This document shows, piece by piece, positions 21,286-31,369 of a stretch of DNA of 64,000 bases. Positions within the stretch are counted from its first letter, which is position 1. Every line of letters starts with the position of its first letter. The notes beneath the pieces are model-generated. The model made no database searches and was not told the DNA's origin. It saw only the letters and a list, made by a program, of their open reading frames with translations. Position numbers and translations under genes: made by a program. Source of the stretch: Hydrogenophaga sp. (GTDB lineage: Bacteria > Pseudomonadota > Gammaproteobacteria > Burkholderiales > Burkholderiaceae_C); NCBI RefSeq assembly GCF_025699295.1, contig NZ_JAILWB010000021.1:1-64000 (forward strand), written 5' to 3'.

Positions 21286-23109
21286 ATGAGCCTTCGCCCC
21301 ACCGTCGATTTCCTGCTGTACGACTGGCTGAATGCCCCGTCTCTCAGCGAGCGCGAACGCTTCGCCGACCACAGCCGCGAGACCTTCGACGCGGTGCTCG
21401 ACACCTGCGAGCGCATCGCGCGCGAGAAGTACGCCCCCTTCAACCGCGTGGTGGACACGCAGGAGCCGCACTTCGATGGCGAGCGCGTGATCCTGCCGCA
21501 GGCCACGCACGACGCGCAGAAGGCCTACGCGGCCTCGGGCATGCTCAGCGCCGCGCAGGACTACGAGGTGGGTGGCATGCAGCTGCCCTACACGGTGGAG
21601 GCCGCGGCCAATGCCTTCTTCGCCATGGCCTCGGTGAGCATCGGCAGCGGCATGCTCACCACCGGCAACGCCAACCTGCTCATGGTGCACGGCACCGAAG
21701 CGCAGAAGAACGTGTTCGCGCTCAATGAATTCAGCGGGCGCTTCTCGGGCACCATGTGCCTGTCCGAGCCGCAGGCCGGCTCCAGCCTGAGCGACGTGGC
21801 AACGCGCGCCGTGCCCGATGGCGCCGACTTCGCGGACGACCCGCTGGGGCCCCGCTACCGCCTCAAGGGCAACAAGATGTGGATCTCGGCCGGTGAACAC
21901 GAGCTGACCGAGAACATCATCCACCTGGTGCTGGCCAAGATCCCGGACGAGAACGGCAAGCTCGTGCCCGGCACGCGCGGCATCTCGCTCTTCATCGTGC
22001 CCAAGAAACTGGTGAACACCGCGGGTGAGTTGACCGGCGAGCGCAACGACGTGGCGCTGGCCGGCCTGAACCACAAGTGCGGCTGGCGCGGCACCACCAA
22101 CACGCTGCTCAACTTCGGCGAAGGCAAGTACCCCGTCAAGGGCGAAGCGGGCGCCGTGGGCTACCTGGTGGGGCAGGCGGGCAAGGGCCTGCACTGCATG
22201 TTCCACATGATGAACGAGGCCCGCATCGGCGTGGGCATGGCCGCCACGATGCTGGGCATGGCCGGCTACCACGCCAGCCTGGACTACGCGAAGAACCGTC
22301 CGCAAGGCCGCCCCATGGGACCAGCCGGCAAGGACCCGGCGCAAGCGCCGGTGCGCATCATCGAACACGCGGATGTGAAACGCATGCTGCTGGCGCAGAA
22401 GGCGTACTGCGAAGGCGCGCTCGCGCTCGAGCTCTACTGCGCGCGCCTGGTGGACGAACAGCACACAGCCGACGCCGCCACGGCGGACGACGCGCGCCTG
22501 CTGCTGGAGGTGCTCACGCCCATCGCCAAGAGCTGGCCGAGCGAGTGGTGCCTGGAGGCCAACAGCCTCGCGATCCAGATCCACGGCGGCTACGGCTACA
22601 CGCGCGACTTCCCGGTCGAGCAGTACTGGCGCGACAACCGCCTGAACATGATCCACGAGGGCACGCACGGCATCCAGGCCATGGACCTGCTGGGCCGCAA
22701 GGTGCTGATGGAGGGCGGCAAGGGCCTGAGCCTGCTGGCCGGGCGCATCAACGCCACGATCCAGCGCGCGAGCCAGGTGCCCGAACTCGCCGCGCACGCC
22801 AGCGCGCTGGGTCAGGCGCTGGCGCAGGTCGGTGCGGCCACCCAGGCCGCCTGGGCCACCGGCGAGCCGACCGACGCGCTCGCCAATGCCGTGCCCTACC
22901 TGCAGGCCTTCGGCCACACGGTGCTGGCGTGGATCTGGCTGGACGTGGCGCTGGCCGCGCAAGTGGCGCCCGCATCGGCCGCGCGCACCGGCCGCCTGGG
23001 CGCCATGCGCTTCTTCTTCCACTACGAGCTGCCGAAGATCGGCGCCTGGCTGCAGGTGGTGAGCAGCCGCGACCAGACCTGCGCGGCCCTGCCGGAAGAG
23101 GCCTTCTGA
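21286..23109 (+). CDS. Acyl-CoA dehydrogenase (large FadE-like/AcdA type with extended C-terminus)
   Basis: MCLSEPQAGSSLSDVATRA, RIGVGMAATMLGMAGYHASLDYAKNRPQGRP, QIHGGYGYTRDFPVEQYWRDNRLNMIHEGTHGIQ. Confidence 0.94.
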   Translation: MSLRPTVDFLLYDWLNAPSLSERERFADHSRETFDAVLDTCERIAREKYAPFNRVVDTQEPHFDGERVILPQATHDAQKAYAASGMLSAAQDYEVGGMQLPYTVEAAANAFFAMASVSIGSGMLTTGNANLLMVHGTEAQKNVFALNEFSGRFSGTMCLSEPQAGSSLSDVATRAVPDGADFADDPLGPRYRLKGNKMWISAGEHELTENIIHLVLAKIPDENGKLVPGTRGISLFIVPKKLVNTAGELTGERNDVALAGLNHKCGWRGTTNTLLNFGEGKYPVKGEAGAVGYLVGQAGKGLHCMFHMMNEARIGVGMAATMLGMAGYHASLDYAKNRPQGRPMGPAGKDPAQAPVRIIEHADVKRMLLAQKAYCEGALALELYCARLVDEQHTADAATADDARLLLEVLTPIAKSWPSEWCLEANSLAIQIHGGYGYTRDFPVEQYWRDNRLNMIHEGTHGIQAMDLLGRKVLMEGGKGLSLLAGRINATIQRASQVPELAAHASALGQALAQVGAATQAAWATGEPTDALANAVPYLQAFGHTVLAWIWLDVALAAQVAPASAARTGRLGAMRFFFHYELPKIGAWLQVVSSRDQTCAALPEEAF

Positions 23110-23408
23110 TGCTGCAGCACATCGTCATGTGGAAGATCAAGGCCACGGCGGACGGCAGCCGCGAGGCCAACCTCGCCAAGGCCCGCAGCCTGCTCGAGGC
23201 CTGCGCCCAACTCGTGCCCGGCATCGTGAAGTTCGAGGTGGCCACGGCCCAGCCCGGCCTGGAATGCACCTACGATCTGGTGCTCAACAGCACGTTCACC
23301 GACCGCGACGCGCTCGCCGCCTACCAGGGCCACCCCTCGCACGCGGCGCTCAAGCCCTTCATGCGCGCGGTCGTGGAGCAGCGGCAGTGCATGGATTACG
23401 AGATTTGA
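23109..23408 (+). CDS. Dabb (stress-responsive alpha/beta barrel) family protein
   Basis: MLQHIVMWKIK..., YDLVLNSTFTDRDALAAYQGHPSH; start overlaps upstream stop. Confidence 0.85.
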   Translation: MLQHIVMWKIKATADGSREANLAKARSLLEACAQLVPGIVKFEVATAQPGLECTYDLVLNSTFTDRDALAAYQGHPSHAALKPFMRAVVEQRQCMDYEI

Positions 23409-23423
23409 GCACCGGACACGGTG

Positions 23424-23458
23424 CCCCCACCCCAACCCTCCCCCAGCGCGGGAGGGAG
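23424..23458. repeat. Short intergenic GC-rich hairpin repeat (CCCACCCCAACCCTCCCCCAGCGCGGGAGGGAG)
   Basis: Stem CCCTCCC / GGGAGGG. Confidence 0.5.
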
Positions 23459-23481
23459 CTTGACAACCAGGAGACCTGAAC

Positions 23482-24273
23482 ATGACCCGAACCATTCCCC
23501 AACTCTTCGACCTCAAGGGCAGGACGGCCCTGATCACCGGTGGCTCGCGCGGGCTGGGCCTGCAGATGGCGCACGCGCTGGGCGAGGCCGGCGCGCGCGT
23601 GCTGGTGAGTTCGCGCAAGGCCGAGGACCTGGAGAGCGCCGTTGCCGAGCTGCAGGCCGCCGGCATCGACGCGCGCTGGTTCGCCGCCGACTGCTCGAAA
23701 GAAGAGGAGATCCACCGCCTGGCCGACGAGAGCCTGCAGCGCCTGGGCGACATCGACATCCTGGTGAACAACGCCGGTGCCGCCTGGGGCGCGCCGGCCG
23801 AGGACCACCCGGTCGAGGCATGGGACAAGGTGATGAACCTCAACGTGCGCAGCTACTTCATCCTCAGCCAGGTGATCGCCCGGCGCAGCATGATCGCGCG
23901 CAAGAGCGGCCGCATCATCAACACCGCGTCCATCGCCGGCCTGGGCGGCAACCCCTCGGGCATGAACACCATCGCCTACAACACCTCCAAGGGCGCGGTC
24001 ATCAACTTCACCCGCGCGCTGGCCGCCGAATGGGGCAAGTACGGCATCACCGTCAACGCCATCTGCCCGGGCTTCTTCCCGAGCAAGATGACGGTGGGCA
24101 CGCTCAAGGCCATGGGTGAAGACAAGCTCGCGGCGCACGCCCCCCTGCGCCGCCTGGGCGACGACGAGGACTTGAAAGGCCTGACCGTGCTCTACGCGTC
24201 GGACGCCGGCAAGCACATCACCGGCCAGTGGCTGGCGGTGGACGGTGGCGTGTCCGTGATCACCGGCGGCTGA
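23482..24273 (+). CDS. SDR family oxidoreductase
   Basis: TGGSRGLG cofactor motif, NNAGAAWG, YNTSKGAV catalytic Y-x3-K. Confidence 0.92.
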   Translation: MTRTIPQLFDLKGRTALITGGSRGLGLQMAHALGEAGARVLVSSRKAEDLESAVAELQAAGIDARWFAADCSKEEEIHRLADESLQRLGDIDILVNNAGAAWGAPAEDHPVEAWDKVMNLNVRSYFILSQVIARRSMIARKSGRIINTASIAGLGGNPSGMNTIAYNTSKGAVINFTRALAAEWGKYGITVNAICPGFFPSKMTVGTLKAMGEDKLAAHAPLRRLGDDEDLKGLTVLYASDAGKHITGQWLAVDGGVSVITGG

Positions 24274-24305
24274 GCACACCCACATCGTTCGGCCGAGCAC
24301 AATAC

Positions 24306-24377
24306 CGTTCGGGCTGAGCCTGTCGAAGCCCTCGCACTCACATTGCAAGAACCCTTCGACAAGCTCAGGGCGAACGG
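24306..24377. repeat. Dispersed repeat copy D; near-perfect long inverted repeat with ~24-bp arms
   Basis: CCGTTCGGGCTGAGCCTGTCGAAG ... CCTTCGACAAGCTCAGGGCGAACGG. Confidence 0.85.
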
Positions 24378-24393
24378 AAATATTTTCAGATCC

Positions 24394-24822
24394 ATGAAAT
24401 TCAGTGTCCGCATCCCCTTCGTCGAATTGCTTGGTTTCGAGCTGCAGCGCATGGAGGCGGGCGAGGCCGAGATCACGTTCACGCCCACTGGTGAACACCT
24501 CAATTCCTTCGACGTGGTGCACGGCGGCGCGAGCATGACCCTGCTCGACGTGGTCATGGCGCACGCCGCGCGCTCGAACGAGCCGGACATGGGCGCGGTG
24601 ACGATCGAGATGAAAACCAGCTTCATGCGCGCGGCCAGGGGCCCGCTGCGCGCTACCGGCCGCACACTGCACCGCACCGCCACCCTGGTGTTCACCGAGG
24701 CCAGCCTCTACGACGCTGCCGGCAAGCTCTGCGCCCACGCCACCGGCACCTTCAAGCTGATGCCGCGACTGGCCACCGGGCCGGGCAGCGCACAGCCGCT
24801 CAACCGCATTTCCACCGACTGA
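24394..24822 (+). CDS. PaaI-family thioesterase
   Basis: FDVVHGGASMTLLDVVMAHAARS, TIEMKTSFMRAARGPLRATGRTLHRTATLVFTEASLYD. The upstream ORF extension to 24343 lies in repeat D. Confidence 0.85.
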   Translation: MKFSVRIPFVELLGFELQRMEAGEAEITFTPTGEHLNSFDVVHGGASMTLLDVVMAHAARSNEPDMGAVTIEMKTSFMRAARGPLRATGRTLHRTATLVFTEASLYDAAGKLCAHATGTFKLMPRLATGPGSAQPLNRISTD

Positions 24823-24851
24823 CCCCTTTTCCCCAAGACCGGAGACCCCCC

Positions 24852-25868
24852 ATGCCCGCCAACCAGCAGATCCTTCTCGACAACCGCCCCCAGGGCGAAG
24901 CCACCGTGGCCAACTTCAAGCTCGTCACCGCCCAGACGCCCGCGCTGGCCGATGGCCAGGTGCTGGTGCGCCACCACTACCTGAGCCTGGACCCGTACAT
25001 GCGCGGGCGCATGAACGACAGCAAGAGCTACGCCGCCTCGCAAGCGCTGGGCGAGGTCATGATCGGCGGCACCGTGGGCGAGGTGGCCGAATCGAAGCAC
25101 CCCAAGTTCCAGCCCGGCGACAAGGTCGTGGGCATGGGTGGCTGGCAGGAGTACAGCGTGGTCGACGCCGGCCAGCCCGGCGCGCTGCGCAAGGTCGACA
25201 CCACGCATGTGCCGCTCTCGCACTACCTGGGCGCGGTCGGCATGCCGGGCGTGACCGCCTGGTACGGCCTGGTGAAGATCATCAACCCCAAGGCGGGCGA
25301 CACGGTGGTGGTCAGCGCCGCCACCGGTGCCGTGGGCAGTGCCTTCGGTGCGCTGGCCAAGGCGCGCGGCTGCCGCGCGGTGGGCATCGCCGGCGGCCCC
25401 GACAAGTGCAAGTACGCGGTGGAGGAACTCGGCTTCGACGCCTGCATCGACTACAAGGTGCACAAGGACATGTACTCCCTGGCCAAGGCGCTCAAGGACG
25501 CGTGCCCCAGCGGCATCGACGGCTACTTTGAAAACGTCGGCGGCATGATCCTGGACGCGGTGCTGCTGCGCATGAACGCCTTCGGCCGCATCGCCGTCTG
25601 CGGCATGATCGCCGGCTACGACGGCCAGCCGCTGCCGCTGGCCAACCCCGCGCTGATCCTGGTCAACCGCCTCAAGGTCGAGGGTTTCATCGTCAGCGAG
25701 CACATGGAAGTCTGGCCCGAGGCGCTGACCGAACTGGGCACGCTGGTGGGCACCGGCAAGCTGCGCCCGCGCGAGACCATCGCACAGGGCATCGCGTCCG
25801 CGCCCGAGGCATTCCTGGGTCTGCTCAAAGGCAAGAACTTCGGCAAGCAGCTCGTGAAGCTGATCTGA
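24852..25868 (+). CDS. NADP-dependent oxidoreductase (MDR family, PTGR/curcumin-reductase-like)
   Basis: HHYLSLDPYMRGRMND, AATGAVGSAFGALAKARGCRAVGIAGG. Confidence 0.92.
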   Translation: MPANQQILLDNRPQGEATVANFKLVTAQTPALADGQVLVRHHYLSLDPYMRGRMNDSKSYAASQALGEVMIGGTVGEVAESKHPKFQPGDKVVGMGGWQEYSVVDAGQPGALRKVDTTHVPLSHYLGAVGMPGVTAWYGLVKIINPKAGDTVVVSAATGAVGSAFGALAKARGCRAVGIAGGPDKCKYAVEELGFDACIDYKVHKDMYSLAKALKDACPSGIDGYFENVGGMILDAVLLRMNAFGRIAVCGMIAGYDGQPLPLANPALILVNRLKVEGFIVSEHMEVWPEALTELGTLVGTGKLRPRETIAQGIASAPEAFLGLLKGKNFGKQLVKLI

Positions 25869-25888
25869 AGGTATCGCAGGAGGCGCCC

Positions 25889-27529
25889 ATGTCGACCACG
25901 CACGAGGTGTTCAACCAGCCTGTGCCGCTGGTGGACGTGAATCTGTTTGCCGTCAACCGGGCCATGCAGTCGGCGCTGGCGTTCAACGCGCCTGCACTGG
26001 ACACTGCCCCGTTGCAGGCACTGGGCGCCGTGGTGGGCAGTGGCGAGATGCAGACGCACGCGCGGCTGGCCAATGTGCACGCGCCGCAGCTCAAGACGCA
26101 CAGCCGCTTCGGCCACCGCATCGACCAGGTGGAGTTCCACCCGAGTTACCACGCGCTGATGACGGAGGCGGTGGGTGCCGGCCTGCATGGCACGCCCTGG
26201 GGTGAGGGTGGAACGAGCCCACACCTGCTCAGAGCCGCAGGCTTCATGCTCTTCACCGAGCTCGAACCCTCCGTCCTCTGCCCCATCTCCATGAGCTACG
26301 CGGTCGCACCCGCGCTCAGGGACAACCCGGCCATCTACAAGGACTGGGCACCTGGCCTCACCAGCCGCGCCTACGACCCCGCGCTCAAGGTCTGGCGCGA
26401 CAAACCCGGCCTGACCATGGGCATGGGCATGACGGAAAAGCAGGGCGGTTCGGACGTGCGCGCCAACACCACGCGCGCAGAACCCGCCGGGTCCGACGCC
26501 TGGGGCCAGCGCTTCAGCGTCACCGGCCACAAGTGGTTCTTTTCGGCGCCGATGTGCGACGCCTTTCTGATCCTGGCGCAGACGGCCAGTGGCCTCTCCT
26601 GCCTGTTCCTGCCGCGCGTGCTGCCCGACGGCACGATGAACGCGATCTTCATCCAGCGCCTGAAGGACAAGCTGGGCAACAAGGCCAACGCAAGTTCCGA
26701 GGTGGAGTTCGTCGGTGCCAGTGCCTGGCTGGTGGGTGAAGAGGGGCGCGGCGTGCCGCAGATCCTGGCCATGGGCACGATGACGCGGCTGGACTGCGCC
26801 CTGGGCACCAGCGGACTGATGCGGCAGGCGCTCAGCATCGCGCTGAACCACACCACGCAGCGCAAGGCCTTCGGCAAGGCGCTGATCGACCAGCCACTGA
26901 TGAAGAACGTGCTGGCCGACCTCGCGCTGGAATCCGAAGCGTCCACGGCACTCGCGCTGCGCCTGGCGCGCAGCTTCGACCGCGCGAGCGATCCGCACGA
27001 GCAGGTGATGACGCGCCTGCTGACGCCGGTGGCCAAGTTCTGGATCTGCAAGCGTGGCAGCCACTTCGCGCAGGAAGCCATGGAATGCCTGGGCGGCAAC
27101 GGTTACGTGGAGGAGGGCGGCGAGGGCATCATGGCGCGCATCTACCGCGAGATGCCGCTCAACTCGATCTGGGAAGGCGCGGGCAACATCATGGCGCTGG
27201 ACCTGCTGCGCGCCTTGCGCAAGGCCGACGCGGCCGCCGCGCTGGCCCACGAACTCGCGCCCGCGCGCGGCATGCACCCGGCGCTGGACCACCTGGTCGA
27301 GCGCCTGCCCGCGCGCGTGGAAGAGATGGCCACCGAGATGGAGGCCCGCCGCCTGGCGCAGGACGTGGCGCTGGCCGTGCAGGCGGCGCTGCTGGCGCAG
27401 ACCGCGCCCACGGCCGTGTTCGGCGCCTTCTGCGAGTCGCGCCTGGGCGGGCAGTGGGGCCACAGCTTCGGCTCGCTGGGCGCCGGCACCGATTTCGACG
27501 CCATCATCCACCGCGCCTTGCCGCACTGA
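25889..27529 (+). CDS. aidB: Acyl-CoA dehydrogenase, AidB (DNA alkylation response) type
   Basis: EVFNQPVPLVDVNLF N-terminus, GMTEKQGGSDVRANTTRAE, GAVECLGGNGYVEEG-like motif (AMECLGGNGYVEEGGEGIMARIYREMPLNSIWEGAGNIMALD). Confidence 0.9.
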   Translation: MSTTHEVFNQPVPLVDVNLFAVNRAMQSALAFNAPALDTAPLQALGAVVGSGEMQTHARLANVHAPQLKTHSRFGHRIDQVEFHPSYHALMTEAVGAGLHGTPWGEGGTSPHLLRAAGFMLFTELEPSVLCPISMSYAVAPALRDNPAIYKDWAPGLTSRAYDPALKVWRDKPGLTMGMGMTEKQGGSDVRANTTRAEPAGSDAWGQRFSVTGHKWFFSAPMCDAFLILAQTASGLSCLFLPRVLPDGTMNAIFIQRLKDKLGNKANASSEVEFVGASAWLVGEEGRGVPQILAMGTMTRLDCALGTSGLMRQALSIALNHTTQRKAFGKALIDQPLMKNVLADLALESEASTALALRLARSFDRASDPHEQVMTRLLTPVAKFWICKRGSHFAQEAMECLGGNGYVEEGGEGIMARIYREMPLNSIWEGAGNIMALDLLRALRKADAAAALAHELAPARGMHPALDHLVERLPARVEEMATEMEARRLAQDVALAVQAALLAQTAPTAVFGAFCESRLGGQWGHSFGSLGAGTDFDAIIHRALPH

Positions 27530-27548
27530 TCTGCACTCCGGAGACCTC

Positions 27549-28484
27549 ATGTCCGACCTCATCCTGCACCACTACGCCACCTCACCCTTCTCTGAAAAGG
27601 TGCGCCTGATGCTCGGCCACAAGGGCCTGGCCTGGCAGAGCGTGAACATCCCGCGCATCCTGCCCAAGCCCGATGTGATCGCGCTCACCGGCGGCTACCG
27701 CCGTACGCCGTTCCTGCAGATCGGTGCCGACATCTATTGCGACACCGCCCTCATCTGCGACGTGCTCGAACACCGCCAGCCCGAGCCGCCGCTCTATCCC
27801 GAACACCAGAAAGGTGTGGCGCGCGTGCTGGCGCAGTGGGCCGACCACACGCTGTTCTGGGCTGCAATGGCCTACAACCTCAGCCCCAAGGGCGCAGCCG
27901 CGCTGTTTGCCGGCCAGCCGCCCGAAGCGGCACAGGCCTTTGGAGCCGACCGGGGCGCCATGCGCAGCAACATGACCAGCCTGCGCCCGGGCGATGCCAC
28001 CGCGGCCTACCGCAGTTATCTGCGCCGCCTCTCCACCATGGTCGAGGAACAGCCTTTCTTGCTCGGCAGCGCGCCCTGCGTGGCCGACTTCGCGGCCTAC
28101 CATCCCCTGTGGTTCAGCCGCGTGGTCAACCCCGCGATGGCCGGCATCCTGGACGCCACGCCGCACGTGATCGAGTGGATGGACCGCATGGCCGCCATTG
28201 GCCACGGGCAGATGAGCAAGCTGAGCGCGACCGAAGCGATCGCGATCGCCGCCGCCGCGCAGCCCGTTCCCCACGCCGACGACACCTTCCAGGACGACCA
28301 CGGCATCGCGCTGGGCAGCCGCGTCACCGTGGCGGCGGAGTCGTTCGGCCAGGAACCCACCGAAGGCATCCTGCGCGCGGCCACGCGCACCCGCTACACG
28401 CTGGAGCGCACCGACGAGCGCGCCGGCCTGCTGCACGTGCACTTTCCGCGCATCGGCTATGTGCTGAGGGAAGTGCGAACTTGA
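27549..28484 (+). CDS. Glutathione S-transferase family protein
   Basis: LILHHYATSPFSEKVRLMLGHKGLAWQSV...GGYRRTPFLQIGADIYCDTALI. Confidence 0.87.
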   Translation: MSDLILHHYATSPFSEKVRLMLGHKGLAWQSVNIPRILPKPDVIALTGGYRRTPFLQIGADIYCDTALICDVLEHRQPEPPLYPEHQKGVARVLAQWADHTLFWAAMAYNLSPKGAAALFAGQPPEAAQAFGADRGAMRSNMTSLRPGDATAAYRSYLRRLSTMVEEQPFLLGSAPCVADFAAYHPLWFSRVVNPAMAGILDATPHVIEWMDRMAAIGHGQMSKLSATEAIAIAAAAQPVPHADDTFQDDHGIALGSRVTVAAESFGQEPTEGILRAATRTRYTLERTDERAGLLHVHFPRIGYVLREVRT

Positions 28485-28936
28485 GTGGCCCCGTCCACTG
28501 GCGCTGCCTGCCCTTCGATGCCCTGCATGCCCGCACGCTCTATGCCCTGTTGCGGCTGCGCACCCAGGTCTTCGTGATGGAACAGCGCTGCATCTACCTC
28601 GACATGGACGGCGCGGATGTGCCATGTTTTCACCTGCTGGGCGAGCGCGCGCAGAGCCTGGTGGGCTATGCGCGCCTGGTGCCGCCGGGCCTGAAGTTCA
28701 CGGAGGCCAGCATTGGCCGCGTCATCACCGACGAGAGCGCGCGCGGCACTGGCCTGGGCCATGTGCTGATCGACGAGGCGGTGCGTCAGCTGCATGCCAT
28801 CTGGGGTGTGCAGGCGATCCGGATCAGCGCCCAGTCGCGGTTGCAGGCCTTCTACCGCCAGCACGGCTTCGAGCCCGAGGGCGAGATCTATCTGGAAGAC
28901 GGCATCGACCACATCGAGATGCTGCTGACGCCATGA
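28481..28936 (+). CDS. GNAT N-acetyltransferase, ElaA-like (TTG start overlapping upstream stop)
   Basis: LYALLRLRTQVFVMEQRCIYLDMDGAD, ASIGRVITDESARGTGLGHVLIDEAV. Confidence 0.85.
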   Translation: MSGPVHWRCLPFDALHARTLYALLRLRTQVFVMEQRCIYLDMDGADVPCFHLLGERAQSLVGYARLVPPGLKFTEASIGRVITDESARGTGLGHVLIDEAVRQLHAIWGVQAIRISAQSRLQAFYRQHGFEPEGEIYLEDGIDHIEMLLTP

Positions 28937-28968
28937 GTTTTTCTTCACGCACCCACAGGAGACACGGA

Positions 28969-29873
28969 TGATTCAGGATTTCACAGGCAAGACGGCGGTG
29001 CTCACCGGCGCTGGCTCGGGCTTCGGCCTCGAATGCGCGCGCATCGGCGCGAAGCGGGGCATGAACCTCGTGCTGGTCGACGTGCAGCAGGACGCGCTGG
29101 ACAAGGCAACCGCCGAGATGGAGGCCACCGGCGTGCGCGTGCTCTCGCGCAAGGTGGACGTGTCGAACCAGGCGCAGATGGAGGCGCTGGCCGCCGACGT
29201 GCAGAAGACCTTCGGCGCGCCGCACTTCGTCTTCAACAACGCGGGCGTGGGCTCGGGTGGCCTGATCTGGGAGAACTCGGTCAAGGACTGGGAATGGGTG
29301 CTGGGCGTGAACCTCTGGGGCGTGGTGCACGGCGTGCGCCTGTTCACGCCCATGATGCTGGCCGCCGCGAAGGTCGACCCCGCCTGGCGCGGCCACATCG
29401 TCAACACCGCCAGCATGGCAGGCCTGCTGACGCCGCCCAACATGGGCATCTACAACGTCAGCAAGCACGCCGTGGTGAGCCTGACCGAGACGCTGTACCA
29501 GGACCTGAAACTCGTGAGCGACCAGCTCAGTGCCAGCGTGCTCTGCCCGTACTTCGTGCCCACTGGCATCAGCCAGAGCCACCGCAACAAGCCCGCCGAG
29601 CTGGCCGACGAGAAGCCCACGCAAAGCCAGCTGATCGGCCAGGCCCAGAGCGACAAGGCCGTGAGCTCGGGCAAGGTCTCGGCGGCCGACGTGGCACAGC
29701 TGGTGTTCGACGCCATCACGGCCGACCGCTTCTACATCTTCAGCCACCCACGCGCGCTGGGCAATGTGCGCGCGCGCATGGAAGGTATCGTCAACATCAC
29801 CAACCCGGCCGACCCGTTCCACGAGCGCCCCGAAATCGGCATCGCCCTGAAGGCGGCGCTGCGCGCGGTGTGA
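28969..29873 (+). CDS. SDR family NAD(P)-dependent oxidoreductase
   Basis: TGAGSGFGLECARIGAKRGMNLVLVDV, NNAGVGSGG, YNVSKHAV. Confidence 0.92.
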
Positions 29874-29891
29874 GCGCCGGATGAAACGACC

Positions 29892-30452
29892 ATGGGCGAG
29901 GGCGGCCACGCGCTGTTTCACACCGCCATCGGCGTCTGCGGCATCGCCTGGGGACCGGGCGGCGTGGTCGCGGTGCAGCTGCCCGAGGCGGATGCGGCCC
30001 GCACCCGTGCACGGCTGCTGAAAGGGCTGGCACCGCTGCCCGAGGTGGCCCGGCCGCCCGCGCCGGTACAGGCGGCCATCGAAGGCGTGCAGGCCTTGCT
30101 GGAGGGCCGTTCGCGCAGCGACCTGCGCGAGATCGAACTCGACATGAGCCAGGTCACACCGTTCCAGCGCGCCGTGTATGCCATTGCCCGTGCGATACCA
30201 CCCGGCCAGACGCGCACCTACGGTGAGGTGGCGCATGAACTCGGTGACCCGGGCCTGTCGCGCGCCGTCGGCCAGGCCCTGGGCCACAACCCGTTTGCCC
30301 CCATCGTGCCCTGCCACCGCGTGCTCGCGGCGGGTGCCCGCTCGGGAGGCTTTTCGGCCAGTGGCGGCGTGGCGACCAAGCTGCGCATGCTGCAGATCGA
30401 ACACGCGCAGATCGGCGGGGCGCCCGGCCTGTTCGACGCAGACCCCGCATGA
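29892..30452 (+). CDS. Methylated-DNA--[protein]-cysteine S-methyltransferase
   Basis: [47 protein letters not shown] (PCHRV active site). Confidence 0.93.
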   Translation: MGEGGHALFHTAIGVCGIAWGPGGVVAVQLPEADAARTRARLLKGLAPLPEVARPPAPVQAAIEGVQALLEGRSRSDLREIELDMSQVTPFQRAVYAIARAIPPGQTRTYGEVAHELGDPGLSRAVGQALGHNPFAPIVPCHRVLAAGARSGGFSASGGVATKLRMLQIEHAQIGGAPGLFDADPA

Positions 30453-31369
30453 TCACCACGACCGAGCTCCTGTCGGGTGCCATCCGGGTGGTGGACTACT
30501 GCTGCAGCGCCGGCCCCGCCGAGAAGCCGTTCACCGAGACGCACGCAGGCCACTCGGTGTCCTATGTGCGCAAGGGCAGCTTCGGCTACCGCACGCGGGG
30601 CGAGACCTACGAGCTGGTGGCCGGTTCGGTGCTGGTGGGCCACCCGGGCGACGAGTTCATGTGCACCCACGACCACCACGTCTGCGGCGACGAATGCCTG
30701 GCGTTTCACCTCTCGCCGGGCTTCGTCGATCTGGTCGGCGGCGACAAGCGCAACTGGCGCACCGGCGGTCTGCCGCCGCTGCCCGAACTCATGGTGCTGG
30801 GCGAGCTCGCGCAGGCGGTGGCCAGCGGCTGCAGCGATGCCGGCCTGGACGAAGTCGGCCTGTGGTTCGCCTCCCGCTTCGTGGATGTCGTCACCGGCCG
30901 CCAGCGCGCTCCGCAGCCCGCGAGCGAGCGAGACCGCCGCCGTGCCGTGGAGGCGGCGATGTGGATCGCCGCCCATTCGCACGAGGATGTCGACCTGGAC
31001 CGCGCGGCCGGCGAGGTGGCCTTGAGCCCGTTTCATTTCCTGCGGCTGTTCTCGCGCGTGCTCGGCGTCACGCCGCACCAGTACCTGGTGCGTTCGCGGC
31101 TGCGCCACGCGGCGCGGTTGCTGGCCGACAGCGAACAAGCGGTGACCGACGTGGCCCTGGAGGTGGGCTTTGCCGACCTCAGCAACTTCGTGCGCACCTT
31201 CCACCGCGCGGCCGGTGTCTCGCCGCGCGGCTTTCGCCAGGCCGCCCGGACGGGGCCGCGCAAGGTGCGCAAGATTCTCCAAGACCGCGTGGCCGACCTC
31301 ATCGACGATGGACGCCTGATCCACCCATCGAGCAGGAAACCATCCTCATGTACGACCACATCGGACTGA
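30449..31369 (+). CDS. AraC family transcriptional regulator with Cys/His-rich N-terminal domain
   Basis: C-terminal AraC HTH ([45 protein letters not shown]...[30 protein letters not shown]). Confidence 0.92.
   Translation: MITTTELLSGAIRVVDYCCSAGPAEKPFTETHAGHSVSYVRKGSFGYRTRGETYELVAGSVLVGHPGDEFMCTHDHHVCGDECLAFHLSPGFVDLVGGDKRNWRTGGLPPLPELMVLGELAQAVASGCSDAGLDEVGLWFASRFVDVVTGRQRAPQPASERDRRRAVEAAMWIAAHSHEDVDLDRAAGEVALSPFHFLRLFSRVLGVTPHQYLVRSRLRHAARLLADSEQAVTDVALEVGFADLSNFVRTFHRAAGVSPRGFRQAARTGPRKVRKILQDRVADLIDDGRLIHPSSRKPSSCTTTSD

Noticed and set aside
21100-23022. 640-aa minus-strand ORF
   Set aside because: Shadow of acyl-CoA dehydrogenase.
24343-24393. N-terminal extension of the 24394-24822 thioesterase
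   Set aside because: The extension (MQEPFDKLRANGNIFRS) is translated from repeat D; the internal ATG at 24394 fits the family start better.
25616-27562. 648-aa minus-strand ORF
   Set aside because: Shadow of aidB.
30449-31369. Frameshift suspected because AraC and VOC CDSs overlap by 22 nt
   Set aside because: Both proteins are complete with expected motifs; the overlap lies in a non-conserved AraC tail.
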